A program made the position numbers and the translations under genes. Below are positions 1-11,771 of a DNA stretch of 64,000 nt, piece by piece (positions within the stretch are counted from its first letter, which is position 1; each line of letters opens with the position of its first letter). The DNA lies in NCBI RefSeq assembly GCF_020509005.1, contig NC_063020.1:2108001-2172000 (forward strand), given 5' to 3'. The notes under the pieces are model-generated. The model was not told where the DNA came from and did no database searches. It saw only the letters and a program-made list of their open reading frames with translations. The stretch comes from Fulvia fulva (lineage: Eukaryota > Ascomycota > Dothideomycetes > Mycosphaerellales > Mycosphaerellaceae).

Positions 1-207
1 TTATATAGAGTGTTTCAAAAGCAGGTTATATATTATATATGTCTATTTAGAATAGACGAGTATTACTCTTAAAGAGGCTATAGATTATTACGTTAGAAGT
101 ATAGGAAGTTGTTATACGGGCTTATATAGGGTGTTTCAAAAGCAGAGTGTGTATTATATATGTCTATCTAGAATAGACAAGTATTACTCTTAAAGAGGCT
201 ATAGGTA
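1..207. repeat. Imperfect tandem duplication, period about 120 bp
   Basis: Bases 1-87 and 121-207 are near-identical. Both contain 'gtgtttcaaaagcag', then 'tattatatatgtctat', then 'tagaatagac', and end in 'tattactcttaaagaggcta'. Between the copies is a short spacer. Differences are mostly C/T and G/A. The unit has no open frame and was not found elsewhere in the window. It could be the edge of a larger tandem array or of an element that begins left of the window. Confidence 0.75.
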
Positions 208-539
208 ACTAATTAGATACCTAAGTCTTAGTATACGTAGCCTTAAGTTTTAATAATAATAGGCTATTACCTATATATACGCTTGGATCGCGACACACCC
301 CCTTAGCTCGTACGCTAGAGTAAGTGAGCTAATTTCTATATAATTACGTATACCCTATTATAACTACCCCCTCTATCTATAGTAGTAACGTTAGGCCCTC
401 GGTATTACTACTACTATAGTAAGGGTAAGTTAGTTATTTTAAGCAAAGTAAGCTAAGGTGAGCTTTATACCCCTTCTTTATGCCTTACTTTTACTCCTAC
501 TATTATTACCTATATAATAAGGTATAGATTATATAACTA

Positions 540-618
540 TTACCGGTAAGATAGCTTAGGTAATAGTCCCGTTATACGGACTTTTACTTAAGCGTATAAT
601 TATCTTACTTACCGGTAA
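540..618. repeat. Inverted repeat around ACCGGT
   Basis: 'ttaccggtaagata' at 540-553 is mirrored by 'tatcttacttaccggtaa' at 601-618, which has a 4-base insertion in the second arm. The arms flank about 47 bases. This could be the terminal repeat of a small decayed element or a chance hairpin. No flanking duplication was recognised. Confidence 0.4.
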
Positions 619-1811
619 ATATTAGAGGTCCTAAGTTCGATCTAGGGGTAGCCTTAGTCCTATTATATACTTAAACATATTATTATCGTCCGCTTAACTT
701 TATTTAATTATCCGATAATTACTCTATACTAAGTAAGTCGTCCTACGGACAGCGCCTTTACGCGGCGGACGACGTAAGTACCTTCGCTATAACGAAGAGA
801 AACTAAGACTCTCCCTCTTAAACTCGAACCCCTCTCTCGAATCGCGGCTTAGCCGTAAATATAAAAAGCGACGCCTATTCAAAACGTATAATACGACGGG
901 TAACCTAGGGTACGGTACGAAGAAGAAGGGAAGAGAAGAGAGGAGAAGAGAGGATACGCCCGGATATCTATTAACAAAGATACTTAGAACTACTCGAAAG
1001 AAGAGAGAAGGCGGCGGACTCTCTCTTTAGATAACAACGGCCGTATAAAGCGAGCGCTCTCGCTACGAATCTAGAGCGAGATACTAAATCTCGGGATATT
1101 ATACGAAGGAAGCGGTCGAAGACTCTTAGAGGGGACGGGTTATTCGAGATACTACCTCTCTCTCTCTCTCTTAAACTCTCGGGTTTTAGCGTACGTACGG
1201 CGGGCCTCCCCGGCGCGGCGTAGCGAAGAAATACGGGCGTAATTTGCCGTCTATCTAGGGTAATAAGACCGCGATAAATTTTACTACCGGGACGTGGCGT
1301 ACTACCGTAGTAATATTCGTAGACCTTTATTACGAATACTAAGCGCGAGCTCGCGATCTTTCGAAGAAGTTTTACGTCTAGATACGCGGGGCTTTTCTCT
1401 TTAAATTTTGAACTCGGTCGTAGATACGACCCGTATTATATAGTCTAGGACTTGAATAGTACGTTAATAGAATAATTAATCAATTAATTAATTAATCTAT
1501 ACTAAGTAACCTTGCTTCGGTAAATAGTAAGAGAGCTCGCTCCGCCTATAGGGAGTATAAGATACTAGTTATTAGCGTAATATACTAGGCTATCTACGAC
1601 AGAGCTTATACTATATAAGGTATAACGGGGCTCTAATAGATAATACCTAAGTAACGGTATCGGAAAGTTAAAAAGATATCTTCGGGGTACCTTACTTTCT
1701 ATACTTTTAAAGGTTATTACCTTAGGGTAGTAATACCTTTTTGTTCTAGGCAAGTATATACTATATATAAGGTACGAAAGTAGCGGATGATATAGTAATA
1801 AGGTAGTAGTA

Positions 1812-1950
1812 CTACTACTAGTAGTAGATTAGAGGTGTTTCTCGTATTCTAATTAGACGCGCTACTTTTAGTAATAGGGGTATTTCTCGCCCTTACGCTA
1901 TTAGCTAATAGGAGTCCGAGAAATACCTATTAATAATAGTACTACTAGGG
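1812..1950. repeat. Nested inverted repeats with TATTTCTCG core
   Basis: The arm at 1872-1889, ending in 'gtatttctcg', pairs with 'cgagaaatacctatta' at 1917-1932 around a 27-base loop, with a two-base bulge. A third related arm, ending in 'gtttctcg', lies at 1815-1844 and also pairs imperfectly with 1917-1950 through 'tagtagta/tactacta' tracts. It could be a decayed miniature inverted-repeat element. No gene is present. Confidence 0.4.
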
Positions 1951-2036
1951 CCGCACCGGTAAATAGTATATACTTACTCTAGGGTTGTTATTGTCTTTAG
2001 TATTAGTAGCTACTAGTAGCCGTATTTTACGCTTAC

Positions 2037-2271
2037 TATTAAATAGGTACGGATTAATAGTAGCGGAGTAGAGTAAGAGATCAATCTTTAACTAACTAAT
2101 AGTACGAGTATATAGCAATATATTAGGAACTAATATGTTGATTATATTAGATGTCTATCTAAGCTAAAGGGGAGAGAAGGTATCTCCCTATAAGCTAAGT
2201 TATCGTAGATGCCTTAGGCTACTAGATCACTTCCTAATTATTAACTCTCTTTAAGATGCTACATCTTAACA
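2037..2271 (-). repeat. LTR-X, 3' LTR of Copia-1
   Basis: This is a 235-bp long terminal repeat. Read on the minus strand it starts TGTTAAGATG and ends GTACCTATTTAATA, where the final CA has become TA. The same repeat recurs at 5423-5657, 6621-14714 (interrupted), 21329-21563 and 51508-51743. It adjoins copia RNase H coding sequence at 2272, with a GAGTAGGAG polypurine stretch next to the boundary. That places it as the downstream LTR of a minus-strand element. Confidence 0.85.
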
Positions 2272-5053
2272 CTCCTACTCATCTCGTATAGGAGGTTATA
2301 GTCTACTCACTTCCTATTAATAGTACTTAGACCTTTTTATAATAGGTTAAGCTAGCTTATAAACCTCTAGAAGTATAGACTAGTCTTGAATTTTATAAAC
2401 CCGTCTATAACCATCTTAGAGGTTAGGGTATACTTAATAGTAATAAGCCTCCTCTACTAAAGTTTCCTAATAGCGTTATAGGCAATGTCAATATGCTTCG
2501 ACTTGTTATAAACATATACATCTTTTACTAGGGTAAGGGTAGCTTAATTGTTACCTCTTAATTAGACTAGTCTCAAATTTGATACAGTCTCCTAGTTTCT
2601 AGTGATTCTTAGTTAATAGGAACAGTCTCCTACTAACTCTAGACAATCTATTTCTCTTAGTAGTAAAGCTAGGAATTAGGACTTCTTCGTATATATATTT
2701 ATAGCTATATATTCAGCCTCTATTATAGATGTTACTATAGACTTTTACTTCTTACTTATCTAAGAAACTGGTGCCCTATAGAGGAAGAAGATATACCTAA
2801 GGATTAAGACTCTATCTACTTTATCTATTATATAATCAGAGTTATAGTATCTAATAAGGTGTCCTTTTCTAGACTTTAAGAACTAAAGTCCTAGATTAGG
2901 GTATAATCTTAGGTACCTAGTGATCTTCTTTAAAGCCTTTATATAGTAGGTGGATAGGTTACTTATAAATAAGCTTATCCTTTTAGGGCAAAAGTAATGT
3001 CTAGCCTTATAATTATTACTAGCTATATCTTAGTACTATTAATACTCTAGTACTCTGCCTTATTACACCTCTTATCTATATAGCTTGAAGGTTCAAGGGC
3101 CTTATAGCTATCTATAGGTGAGTATATAGGTGCTGCCTTCTTATAGCTCATTTCTATCCTAGCTAGGCTGTCCCTAATAAAGTGTCCTTAGTCAAGTTTT
3201 GGGATTCCTCTCTTCCTATCCCTTATAACTCTTATACTAAGGATCTTTTTAGGTTTACCTAGATCTTTAATCTTGAAGATCTTACTAAGTTCTCTTTTAA
3301 ACTAGAGAATATCTATTAACTTTAGTATAGTAATTAGAATGTTATCTATATATATAAGGATTACAATCTCCCTCCTCTTATAGATAAGTAGGTATAGATC
3401 TACTTCTGACTGTGCGAATCTAATCTCTCTGAGCTTTAACATATAGAGTTGATTCTAATCTCTAGCTACTTACTTAAGTCTATACAAGCTTTTAAGGATT
3501 TTGAATACTATGTTTAGTAGAAGCTTAACTCCTAGTAGTAGTAATATAAAGATGTCTTTATAGAGGGTGCTTTCTATAAATGCATTATTCACATCTACTT
3601 AGTAAAGATAAAGATCCTTCTTATACATAATAGCTATAAACACCCTATAGGTGTCCTGTCTTACTATAGGTATAAATGTCTCTATAAAGTCAACACTAAA
3701 CTTCTATAAGAAGCCCCTTATAACTAGTCTAGCCTTAAACTTTTTAATAGCTCTACTAATACTTCTCTTAATATCAAAGACCTATCTTAATATAACTAGA
3801 TTTGCTCCTTTTAGTAGAATAGAATTTTCCTAGGTGTTGTTACTCTATAGAGTATCTAGTTCCGTTTAGATTGCTTCCTTCTAAAGATGTCCCTATTTCT
3901 TATTATTTATAGATAGATAGATAGATTTGTTATTCCCCTGTTCTAGGACCCTATTCGGCCTATATAGGTATATATCTATTGTTATATATAAAGGGAAACC
4001 CGAATAGGTAAAAACCCTTCCCGCCCCCGACCTCTCCTTATCTAGATTAGCTTTCCCTCTAAACGTACGTAGTCTATATTACTACCCCGTTAGCCCCCGC
4101 TCCTAGCCGGTCTCGTCGCGCTACGTTATATCCTCTCTTCCTATACCACTCCTACTAGGCGGTACTATTCTAGCTAGCCCTTCTCTAGTATCTAGTTCGT
4201 AATACGCCGTAGGTCCTTAGCGTTGTTAAGAAGTGCCCTAATCGTCCGGTTCCTCGCCTTTACTATCCACTCCCCCCTTTCTAGCGACCACCTCGGATAG
4301 ACGAGGAGTACGTACCGTACGTTCTAGGAGCGATAGCCGTAGGGGCAGCTAGTATTCGTATATCCTAGAACCTTCCTCTATAATAGGTACTCCTAGAGGC
4401 CGATGTGTTCGCTTCGTAGTTAGGTTACTATACTACTCTATACCCTCGTAAGGCGGTAGCAGATAAGCTTCGAGGGGTGCTTAACCGCGGATTTCGTAGC
4501 TAACTATTCCTTAGGTTGTCCCGCTAGCTAAGGGCTCTTATTATTTATAGTATCCTTATAGAATTTTAGAATTAGGATCTCTTACTTATATATAATAGCT
4601 TCTATAGTTACTATAAAGGCCATTTTCTTAACTTCTTCTAGGAATTCGCTATCCTATAGTATTGAACTATCTACTAATTACATAGCTATAAAGAAAGCTT
4701 AGTAAAAAGTAGTAAGGTTCTCTAAGAGGTCTATTGCTTCTCCTACTTTAGTAGTTAGTTCGGGCTTAGGGACTATAGATTTTAGGGCTTTCTATTTTAT
4801 GTCATAGCCTTGAATATTATAGTTAGCCTTTTACTTTCTAAGGGATGATTTAGGGACCGTCACTTGTGACCTAGTAACGTCTATTCCCTAGAGATCTAGG
4901 GAGCTTATCTTAATAAGCTAATCGATTTTCTGAGATTCCCCTACGTTCTCTAGAGGTTAGGGAAGTTATATAAATAGCTTTCTCGGCTAAGCGACTTTAG
5001 GGGTCTTAATTAGCTAATCTATTTCGGGGGTGCTTTAATAGACGCCTAAATAG
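2272..5053 (-). pseudogene. Copia-1 pol remnant (RT-RNase H and linker)
   Basis: This is the 3' half of a Ty1/copia polyprotein gene on the minus strand, full of TAG/TAA stops. Reverse-strand translation shows the RNase H motif SKHIDIAYN near 2471-2510. The reverse transcriptase box reads YIDN at 3341-3352 where copia elements have YVDD, a change explained by TpG to TpA. The order RNase H, RT, integrase-RT linker runs left to right, so transcription would run right to left. A LINE-I fragment interrupts it at 3913-4535. Integrase, protease, gag and the 5' LTR are absent: the sequence stops at 5053, where gypsy element GypA-1 begins. It cannot encode a working enzyme. Confidence 0.8.
3913..4535 (-). 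mobile_element. 5'-truncated LINE-I fragment in Copia-1
   Basis: This is the last 0.6 kb of a LINE-I element on the minus strand: tetranucleotide tail (ATAG)n on the plus strand, 3' UTR, and the C-terminal end of ORF2. It matches the 3' parts of the copies at 6783 and 22403. It is flanked by a 15-bp target-site duplication 'tcttattatttatag' at 3898-3912 and 4536-4550, so the insertion is complete and was truncated during reverse transcription. It is moderately to heavily RIPed. Confidence 0.9.
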
Positions 5054-5379
5054 TATTAACGAGTCGAGGGCCCCTTTAGACCCTGAAATTTCCGCGTCGA
5101 ATCTCGTTAACCTTTAACGGTTAATTACGTAGTAGGGGTATATAGGGGTACTACTAAGACATATATAGCTAGGAGGCGACCTTAGTAGGAAGGTAGGATT
5201 TACGAGGAATCTCTCTATAAGGCAAAAATATAGGAATCTAAAAATCTCAGATTTATTATCTTTTAGGATCACTATATATATTTTATAGCCCGCGGACCGG
5301 TAAGTATATATACCTACGCGTAAGCTATCCTAAGGTCACTAGGCGCGCCCTTACCTACTAGGGTAGTTAGTCGTCTATA
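5054..5379 (+). repeat. GypA-1 5' LTR
   Basis: This 326-bp LTR begins TATTAACGAG (from TGTTAACGAG) and ends CGTCTATA. It matches the complete LTR of GypA-2 at 63393-63721 in reverse orientation. The start is fixed by comparison with the internal/3' LTR boundary at 21145 and the GypA-2 flank. Just inside the element is TTTTAGTAGTTAATAAGG, the expected place for the primer-binding site; the tRNA was not identified. Confidence 0.85.
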
Positions 5380-5422
5380 TTTTAGTAGTTAATAAGGGGG
5401 GGTTTAAGTATATACCCGGTAG

Positions 5423-5657
5423 TATTAAGATGTAGTATCTTAAAGGGAGTCAACAATCAGGAAGTGATCTAGTAGCCTAAGGCATCCACGATGACTCAGC
5501 TTGTAGGGAGATACCTTCTCTCCCCTTTAGCTTAGATAGACATCCAACACAATCAACATATTAGTTCCTGATATATTGCTATATACTCGTACTATTAGTT
5601 AGTTAAAGATTGATCTCTTACTCTACTCCGCTACCATCTACCCGTACCTATTTAATA
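5423..5657 (+). repeat. Solo LTR-X in GypA-1 leader
   Basis: This is a 235-bp copia LTR flanked by the 5-bp duplication GGTAG at 5418-5422 and 5658-5662. No internal copia sequence is attached, so it is a solo LTR left after recombination between two LTRs. It interrupts the leader of GypA-1: the sequence on both sides is continuous in GypA-2 near 63340-63360 (reverse). It is partly RIPed. Confidence 0.95.
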
Positions 5658-5662
5658 GGTAG

Positions 5663-6620
5663 TATTATTAGTACATTTTAGTAAAATCAAGGTTAAGGTC
5701 GACTCGAAGTCGAAATCTTAAGGTATCAAGGTACCTAAGGTCAAGGTTCTTAGTATTAAGCAAAGTAAGTATAACGTCTCGAGTAAGGTTATAGTTACGA
5801 ATAAGGTTATAAGTTCTAGTTATATCTTTATCGAGGTTCGAGTCGTTTACTAGTATTAGAGCTAGCTAAGAGTTACTAGAGAGTCTAACGAAGGTATAAA
5901 GGCCTTATAGAGAGGCTATAATTCTAGAAGGGATAGAAGACTCGGATAGTAATAAAGATAATACCCCGGAGGCTTTAAGCTCTAATAATAAGGGTAAGGA
6001 AAGAGCACGACGAAATGACTAAGAAGAGGATAACTTAAATAAGGGTACTATAACGTTAGGAATACCCTATAGTCCAGATGTAATAGCAGCTTTGTTTAGC
6101 CGTCTTACTATTACTATAGAAAATGTAGGACCTCGCTTCCCTACTCTAGGGAGTCCGGAAAACCCCCTCTTTAATAGTAGGAACGCTACTAAGTTCTAGG
6201 AGAAGTTTAATAATCTTATGTACTAGTATCTACTAAGGCTATTAATTAAGAAAGACAACTTCTAGGGTCGTTTCGAGCGTAACTACGAGACTACTATCCG
6301 ACGTTTAGTAATAAGGTTAGAGGGATAGTAAGTAAGGCGGAGCACCTTTAGGAGGTCCTTCTTAGCTAAATTTTCGAGATTTAATACCTATTCGATATTA
6401 GGAAGTCGAGAATATCTTAAAGAGATAGTCCGGGCCGAGAAAGGGAAAAGTCCTAAGGAGTAGGATATAAAGGAGTTTATCCGTCTCTTCGTAGCCTCTA
6501 GTGACCTAATTAATCCCGAAGACATTAATAATAGCTCCCGTAGCCGTCTTCTACTTTAGGGGCTCCTAGAGTCAGTTACTAAGGCAGTTTATAAGAAATA
6601 TAGACTCTATCCGAAGTAAC
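5663..6620 (+). pseudogene. GypA-1 gag, first part
   Basis: This is the capsid-region gene of GypA-1, recognised by position after the LTR and leader and by a matching reverse copy in GypA-2 at about 62400-63340. The frame is readable but carries many TAG stops from RIP. It breaks at 6620, where a solo LTR-X with two nested LINEs is inserted. The 5-bp duplication GTAAC (6616-6620 and 14715-14719) marks that insertion, and the gene resumes at 14720. No zinc knuckle was confidently identified. Confidence 0.7.
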
Positions 6621-6782
6621 TATTAAGATGTAGTATCTTAAAGGGAGTCAATAATTAGGAAGTGATCTAGTAGCCTAAGGTATCTATAATGACTTAGCTT
6701 ATAGGGAGATACCTTCTCTCCCCTTTAGCTTAGATAGATATCTAATATAATCAACACATTAGTTCCTAATATATTACTATAT
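6621..6782 (+). repeat. Solo LTR-X, left part (split by LINE-I)
   Basis: This is the first 162 bp of a plus-strand LTR-X inserted in GypA-1 gag with duplication GTAAC. The LTR continues at 11772-11858 after the LINE-I copy and its last bases recur at 14699-14714 after the LINE-II insertion. It carries the same TTAAGATG start as the other LTR-X copies. Confidence 0.9.
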
Positions 6783-6957
6783 AGATAGATAGATTTGTCA
6801 TTTCCCTATCCTAGGACCCTATCTAGCCTATATAGGTATATATCTATTATTATATACAAAGGGAAATCCGAATAGGTGAAAACCCTTCCCGCCCCCGACT
6901 ACTCCTTATCTAGATTAGCTTTCCCTCTAAACGTGCGTAGTCTATATCACTACCCCG

Positions 6958-9900
6958 TTAGCCCCCGCTCCTAGCCGGTCTCGTCGCGCTACGTTATATC
7001 CTCTCTTCCTATACTGCTCCTACTAGGCGGTACTGTTCTAGCTAGCCCTTCTCTAGTATCTAGTTCGTAATACGCCGTAGGTCCTTAGCGTTATTAAGAA
7101 GTGCCCTAATCGTCCGGTTCCTCGCCTTTACTATCCACTCCCCCCTTTCTAGCGACTACCTCGGATAGACGAGGAGTACGTACCGTACGTTCTAGGAGCG
7201 ATAGCCGTAGGGGCAGCTAGTATTCGTATATCCTAGAACCTTCCTCTATAATAGGTACTCCTAGAGGCCGATGTGTTCGCTTCGTAGTTAGGTTACTATA
7301 CTACTCTATACCCTCGTAAGGCGGTAGTAGATAAGCTTCGGGGAGTGCTTAACCGCGGATTTCGTAGCTAACTATTCCTTAGGTTATCCCGCTAGCTAAG
7401 GGCGTCTACTATACCCTATAACCTAGTTGTTCTACCTCTCTTTCTATAGTTACTCTATAAACAATTTCTTACCTTCCTATTATATTACTAGCTATTCGTC
7501 CCTTACCCGGTAGTTCGGCTCGTTTCCGGGTCGAATGCCCTTATACGCTAGTACTGATTCGCGGGCCCTTACGACTATACTAGCGATAACCTTCTATACT
7601 AGGTACTATACCGACTTGCCTAAGTAGGAGGTCCGTAGTCCCTAGATATATAGGTCGATCGGCGGTATAGCGGTCTCGTACTTAAGTATCCTCGTTAGTA
7701 TCGACTTATATACCCCGGTGACCTTCCTTAGGTATTGGTTTTAGATCTTCGCTAGCGGCGCGACGAGTCCCTTCGATAGGTAGGCCCTCTCGCCTAAGGA
7801 CTACACTTGGCTACTATAGGTAAGGACTGGCCGTATAATAGCCGTATATAGAAGTCGTAACTACCGGAAGTCCGCCCCCTATATAGACGTAGTAAGCCTC
7901 TAGTATAATACTATATTCTATTTAGCTTTCCGTAATATTACCTATACGTACTTCCTCTACCGTAGCGCCGGGTCTACCTATAGTCCGAGGATCCTAAGCT
8001 AATTTGCCGGGTTAGTCGTATGCCCCTATATCTAGATAGAAGCTTATATATTATAGAACCGTAGCCGGCGCGTAAAGTGTATCAGATTGTACTTTTCTAG
8101 GGCAAACCGAGCCCCGTACCTCCTAGCCTAGTCCTCGTAGATCTTGTGCTTCTCTTCTAGTAGCCTATAGTTCTCCTTAGTCGAGGAAGACTACGCTAGG
8201 ATGTTTATATCGTCTACGAAGCCGCTCGTAGCGGTGTTCTAGGATTCTAGGGCTAGGAGTAGCGTCGCTATAAAGAAGAGGAACAGAATAGGTACTAGCG
8301 TTAAGCCTTATATAATTCTAGTATAGACTACTTGAAATAGGCTTCTATACTAGCCGACTAGGATCGACGTACTACGGTTTTAGAGGTAGGACCGTACGAA
8401 GTTGATAAGCTACTTAGGGAGTCCTTTCGACCTTAGGATATAGAGTAGCCGCGGGTATAATACGTAGTCGAAGGCTCCCGATATATCTAGGCTAAGTAAG
8501 GAAGCTACCTTGTCCCTATTCTTATACTAGATAGCCTTTATCTAAGAGGTGATAAGCTCTATCGCGGATAGCGTCGATCGCTATAGGCGCGTACCTATCT
8601 AGGTGTCCGGGAGTAGGGAGTGTTCCTCTACCGCCTCGGAGAGTCTCGTTATAACTAGCTTCTTAAGCGCCTTCCTAAGAGTATTAAGGAGCGCAATTAG
8701 GCGGTACGACTTCACCTACGTATAGTCTTCCTTCTACGGCTTACGTAGGACTACTATCGTCGATTGTTTAAAAGCTATCGGGTAGTACCCGGTCTGTAGG
8801 CAGGCGTTAAAGATCGCTATAACTACTAGGGCTAGTTGATCTCTACACTTCTTTAGTAGCTCGTTTAGGATCCTATCCGGCCCCGGGGCTTTCTTCGCCG
8901 GTAACTTCCTTAGTACAGCGGCAACTTCTCCCTCGGACACCTCCTATTAGACCGCGATACTAGGGGCTAGGGGAGTAGAGCTATTTATATCGCTTAGATC
9001 AGCCTCGACTAGGGGCGGGAAGAACTTGCTAGCTAGTAGACGCGCCTTAGCCTCGGGGTCGCTAACCGGGCTACTAGGCGATTGTAGCGCTAGGATAGAG
9101 AAGGAGGGGCCCTATATAGGATCCTATCGGGCCTATTTCGCTAGCTTCTATATCCTCTCTAGCTTACCGGCGATTTCTTCTACTATAGCCCTCTAGCCGA
9201 CTGCTTTCTCCCTCCGTATTATAGCTTTCTTCTGTTAGTATACCTCCCTATATACGTTCTAGGCCTCCTCGCTATAGCTAGTCGTCTACACCCGGTAGGC
9301 TCTCCTTACTTCTCTTACTACCGTAGTGTACTTCGGCGTCTAGTATAGTTTAGACTATGTCGTTAGTTAGGTAAGCGGAACGTAAAGTAAGGTCGCTTTT
9401 TTTATTTCGTCTATTAACCCCTAGACTACCTCGTCTATCTCGTCTTTACTGTTGTATTACTACTACGTAATCTAGACTAGCCTCTTAGAGTTATTAAGGT
9501 ACGCCTAGATATTAGCCTAGTAGGCCTTTCCCTAGTTTAGCTTAGGGGTTCCCGCTAGTATACGTTATATCTATATCGTAATAGAGGTCCTAACTAGTAT
9601 ATAGTCTAACGACGCCTCGAGTTTATATTCGATCCTATAGTAGGTTACCGTATAGTAGTAGCTATCTAAGATCTAGGAGAGGTCGATCGTACCTTAGAGT
9701 CCCCCTCTCTTCTAGGTACCTAGGTTCTTTAGGGTATTAAGGGCAATTACGTTACTCGCTATCAAGTCGAGTACTTCGTCGGCTATAGGGTACGGCTATA
9801 TAAGGCTTTCCTAGGAAGGGTAGTATATATTGAAGTCTCCTACTACGATATAGTACCCTTGTCTCTTAAGCGCACTGTCTAGGTGTCTATAGACCCCTAG

Positions 9901-10275
9901 GTCGCGGCTAGACCTCGAGGCTAGCGGTTATATATATAGGTTGTATATCTAGGTGCTACCTACGTAGAGGGAGGTAATATCGCCCCCGCCTTCTTCGTCT
10001 ACGTAGTACACTACCTCCTAGTCGGATTCTAGTATGTCCTTACTAATATAGAAGCACGTACGGGGTCTGCCGTCGCCTCGTAGGCATATCGTATAGCCTA
10101 GTAACTTGTAGGTCGTTAGTCTCTTATAGTACGGGTCAATCTATAGCTCCTAGATTATAAGGACGTAGTAGACGCGCGGGTCCGCCTCGTATAGGAAATA
10201 GTTCTAGACTATATCCTTGCTATAGTTAACGTTATACTAGATGATACTAAGCGTGTCGAGGCTAGTTATCGGCAT
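6958..10275 (-). pseudogene. LINE-I ORF2 (endonuclease-RT), RIP-inactivated
   Basis: This is ORF2 of the full-length LINE-I. Start (CAT at 10273-10275) and stop (TTA at 6958-6960) correspond exactly to the ATG at 22453 and stop at 25770 of the intact copy; both ORFs span 3318 bp, implying no net indel. Readable patches include the RT-region segment at 8734-8940 with LPAKKAPGPDR and the catalytic box FVDD near 8205-8245, which survives here. Numerous TAG codons from CAG or TGG interrupt the frame, so it is not functional. Its partner ORF1 overlaps the start by 14 nt. Confidence 0.9.
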
Positions 10276-11585
10276 CGACAATCATTTCCTCTATATCGTC
10301 CTATATCCTACTGCCCTATACGTCCTAGTCTACGCCTATCGGCTATATACTAAAGGGGAGCCGGGCCTAGTTAGATTCCCTCGCCGTAGCTAGTAGAGCA
10401 CGTGGCCTCCCGTACGCCCTAGGTTACGCATCCTTTATATCGTTCTTAGCCCTAGGGCGCTTATACCCGACCGCCGCTAGTTAGTTCCGGTATAGGCTAG
10501 CCTTACGGTCGCCGTAGAATCTTAGGGCGACGGTTCTGTTTGTGATTGCCTTGTTTTTCACTAGTTTCCGCTATAGGCATTCCGTACTATACGATAGGTA
10601 GTACCCCGGATAGTTCGTATACCGTCTCGTAGTTAATATATAGTCCCTAGATATATAGTCTCCTATATAGTTCGAGCAGGCCTACTTGTTTATATACGTA
10701 TAGGTTTGGTGTCTATACTATTAGCATTTAAAGCATTAGAGGACACGAAAGGATAAGGAGTACTTTTCTACTATCTTAAGGCTATATTGCTAGACTAGGC
10801 CTTGTTTTATCGCTAGATCCGCCGCTTTCGCGTCTTATAGCTATACTATTAGCGCCGAGGCCTTCTTACCTTCTACCCATTTCCTATAGAGCTAAGTCGC
10901 CTTCTAGATTAGAGAGTTAAGAGTGACCGGGTTGTCCTCTTAGAGAGCGCGTAGGTGACCTTAGTTAGTTAGGTCGAACTCCTTAGGGATATTATAGACT
11001 AGGATTATAAATTGCTTTATTAAGACCTTCGCTAATACCGTAACCTTAGATGCCTACTATAGCTATACCTCTAGGTGCCTCCTAGTAGTAGTAGAGCTAG
11101 TATAGATCTATAGAGTGCCGTTAGACTATTCGTTCACTACGACTACCTCTAGTTAGTTAATTCGTTAGGCGAGCTCCTTGTTCGATAGCTTCGTAACTTC
11201 GGCCTAGTCTTCCTTTACTACAATACGGATCGTAACTATATCGTGCGTAAGGCGGGGGCCTAGTATTAATACCGCGACCGATACCTAGCTATAGGGGTGT
11301 TGATTCCGGGTGGCCTTACTAATCGCCTAGGACGTCGTCCTTATTTCTTATTGCCCTCGGTAATACGACAGTATAAGCGCCGTACGTAGCTAAGTAATTA
11401 TTACCTATAGAGACCGGTAAGGGAGCTGATCGTTAGTTTCTATACTTTTTACGTCCTCTATAAGTTGCTACTAGTTATCTTAGGGGAGCTTCGCCTATAG
11501 AGCCGTAGGCGCCGTTAGTGCCGTAGCCTAGGCTACTATTACCTAGGAGTTGCCTAATGTAGCTAGGCACCTCCGCGGCGTTTAG
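10262..11585 (-). pseudogene. LINE-I ORF1 (gag-like, zinc knuckle), RIP-inactivated
   Basis: This is the ORF1 of a LINE, expected to be the RNA-binding chaperone protein. On the minus strand near 10680-10750 the translation reads CFKCQQYRHQTYTYINK, a zinc-knuckle region in which Cys and His have partly become Tyr or Arg. The ORF ends with TAG at 10262-10264, overlapping the ORF2 start. The N-terminal limit is uncertain because RIP removed obvious landmarks. This is the only LINE-I ORF1 in the window; the intact LINE-I at 22.4 kb keeps only its last 20 codons. Confidence 0.75.
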
Positions 11586-11771
11586 AGCTAAAGAAACAGG
11601 GTGAAGAGAGCTTTAAGCTGTCTAGATTAAATAAGGTAGAACTCCCTTAATCCTAGGGGTAGTGGCCTGCTTTATATATCGTTAGAATGGCCTTGATAAG
11701 AGCTTTCGAATATGTCTAATACGAGAAATCACTTGACTATAATAGTATTTAAAGCTCGGTAGTCAATATAT

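Larger units (their letters stand above)
208..2036. other. Unassigned RIPed intergenic or decayed repeat DNA
   Basis: No family seen elsewhere in the window matches this stretch, and no credible gene is visible; the only open frame, at 1565-1753 minus, is not protein-like. CpA and TpG are rare while TpA and CpG are common, as in the RIPed elements, so it was probably repetitive once. It holds purine-rich tracts around 920-960 and a CT run near 1155-1180. It also holds two inverted repeats, listed separately. Confidence 0.55.
6783..11771 (-). mobile_element. Full-length RIPed LINE-I inserted in solo LTR-X
   Basis: This is a nearly 5-kb non-LTR retrotransposon on the minus strand: (GATA)n tail at its 3' end (6783 onward), ORF2 at 6958-10275, ORF1 from 10262 to about 11585, then a 5' region. 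Target duplications 'tatattactatat' (6770-6782) and 'tatattactttat' (11772-11784) differ at one base. ORF2 has the same length as the unmutated copy at 22453-25770. Substitutions seen by eye are overwhelmingly CpA to TpA and TpG to TpA. The last 38 bases before the 5' junction match gypsy RT sequence (see findings). Confidence 0.9.

Noticed and set aside
1..207. CRISPR-like direct repeats
   Set aside because: There are only two copies with a 120-bp period and no uniform spacers, in a eukaryotic RIPed context.
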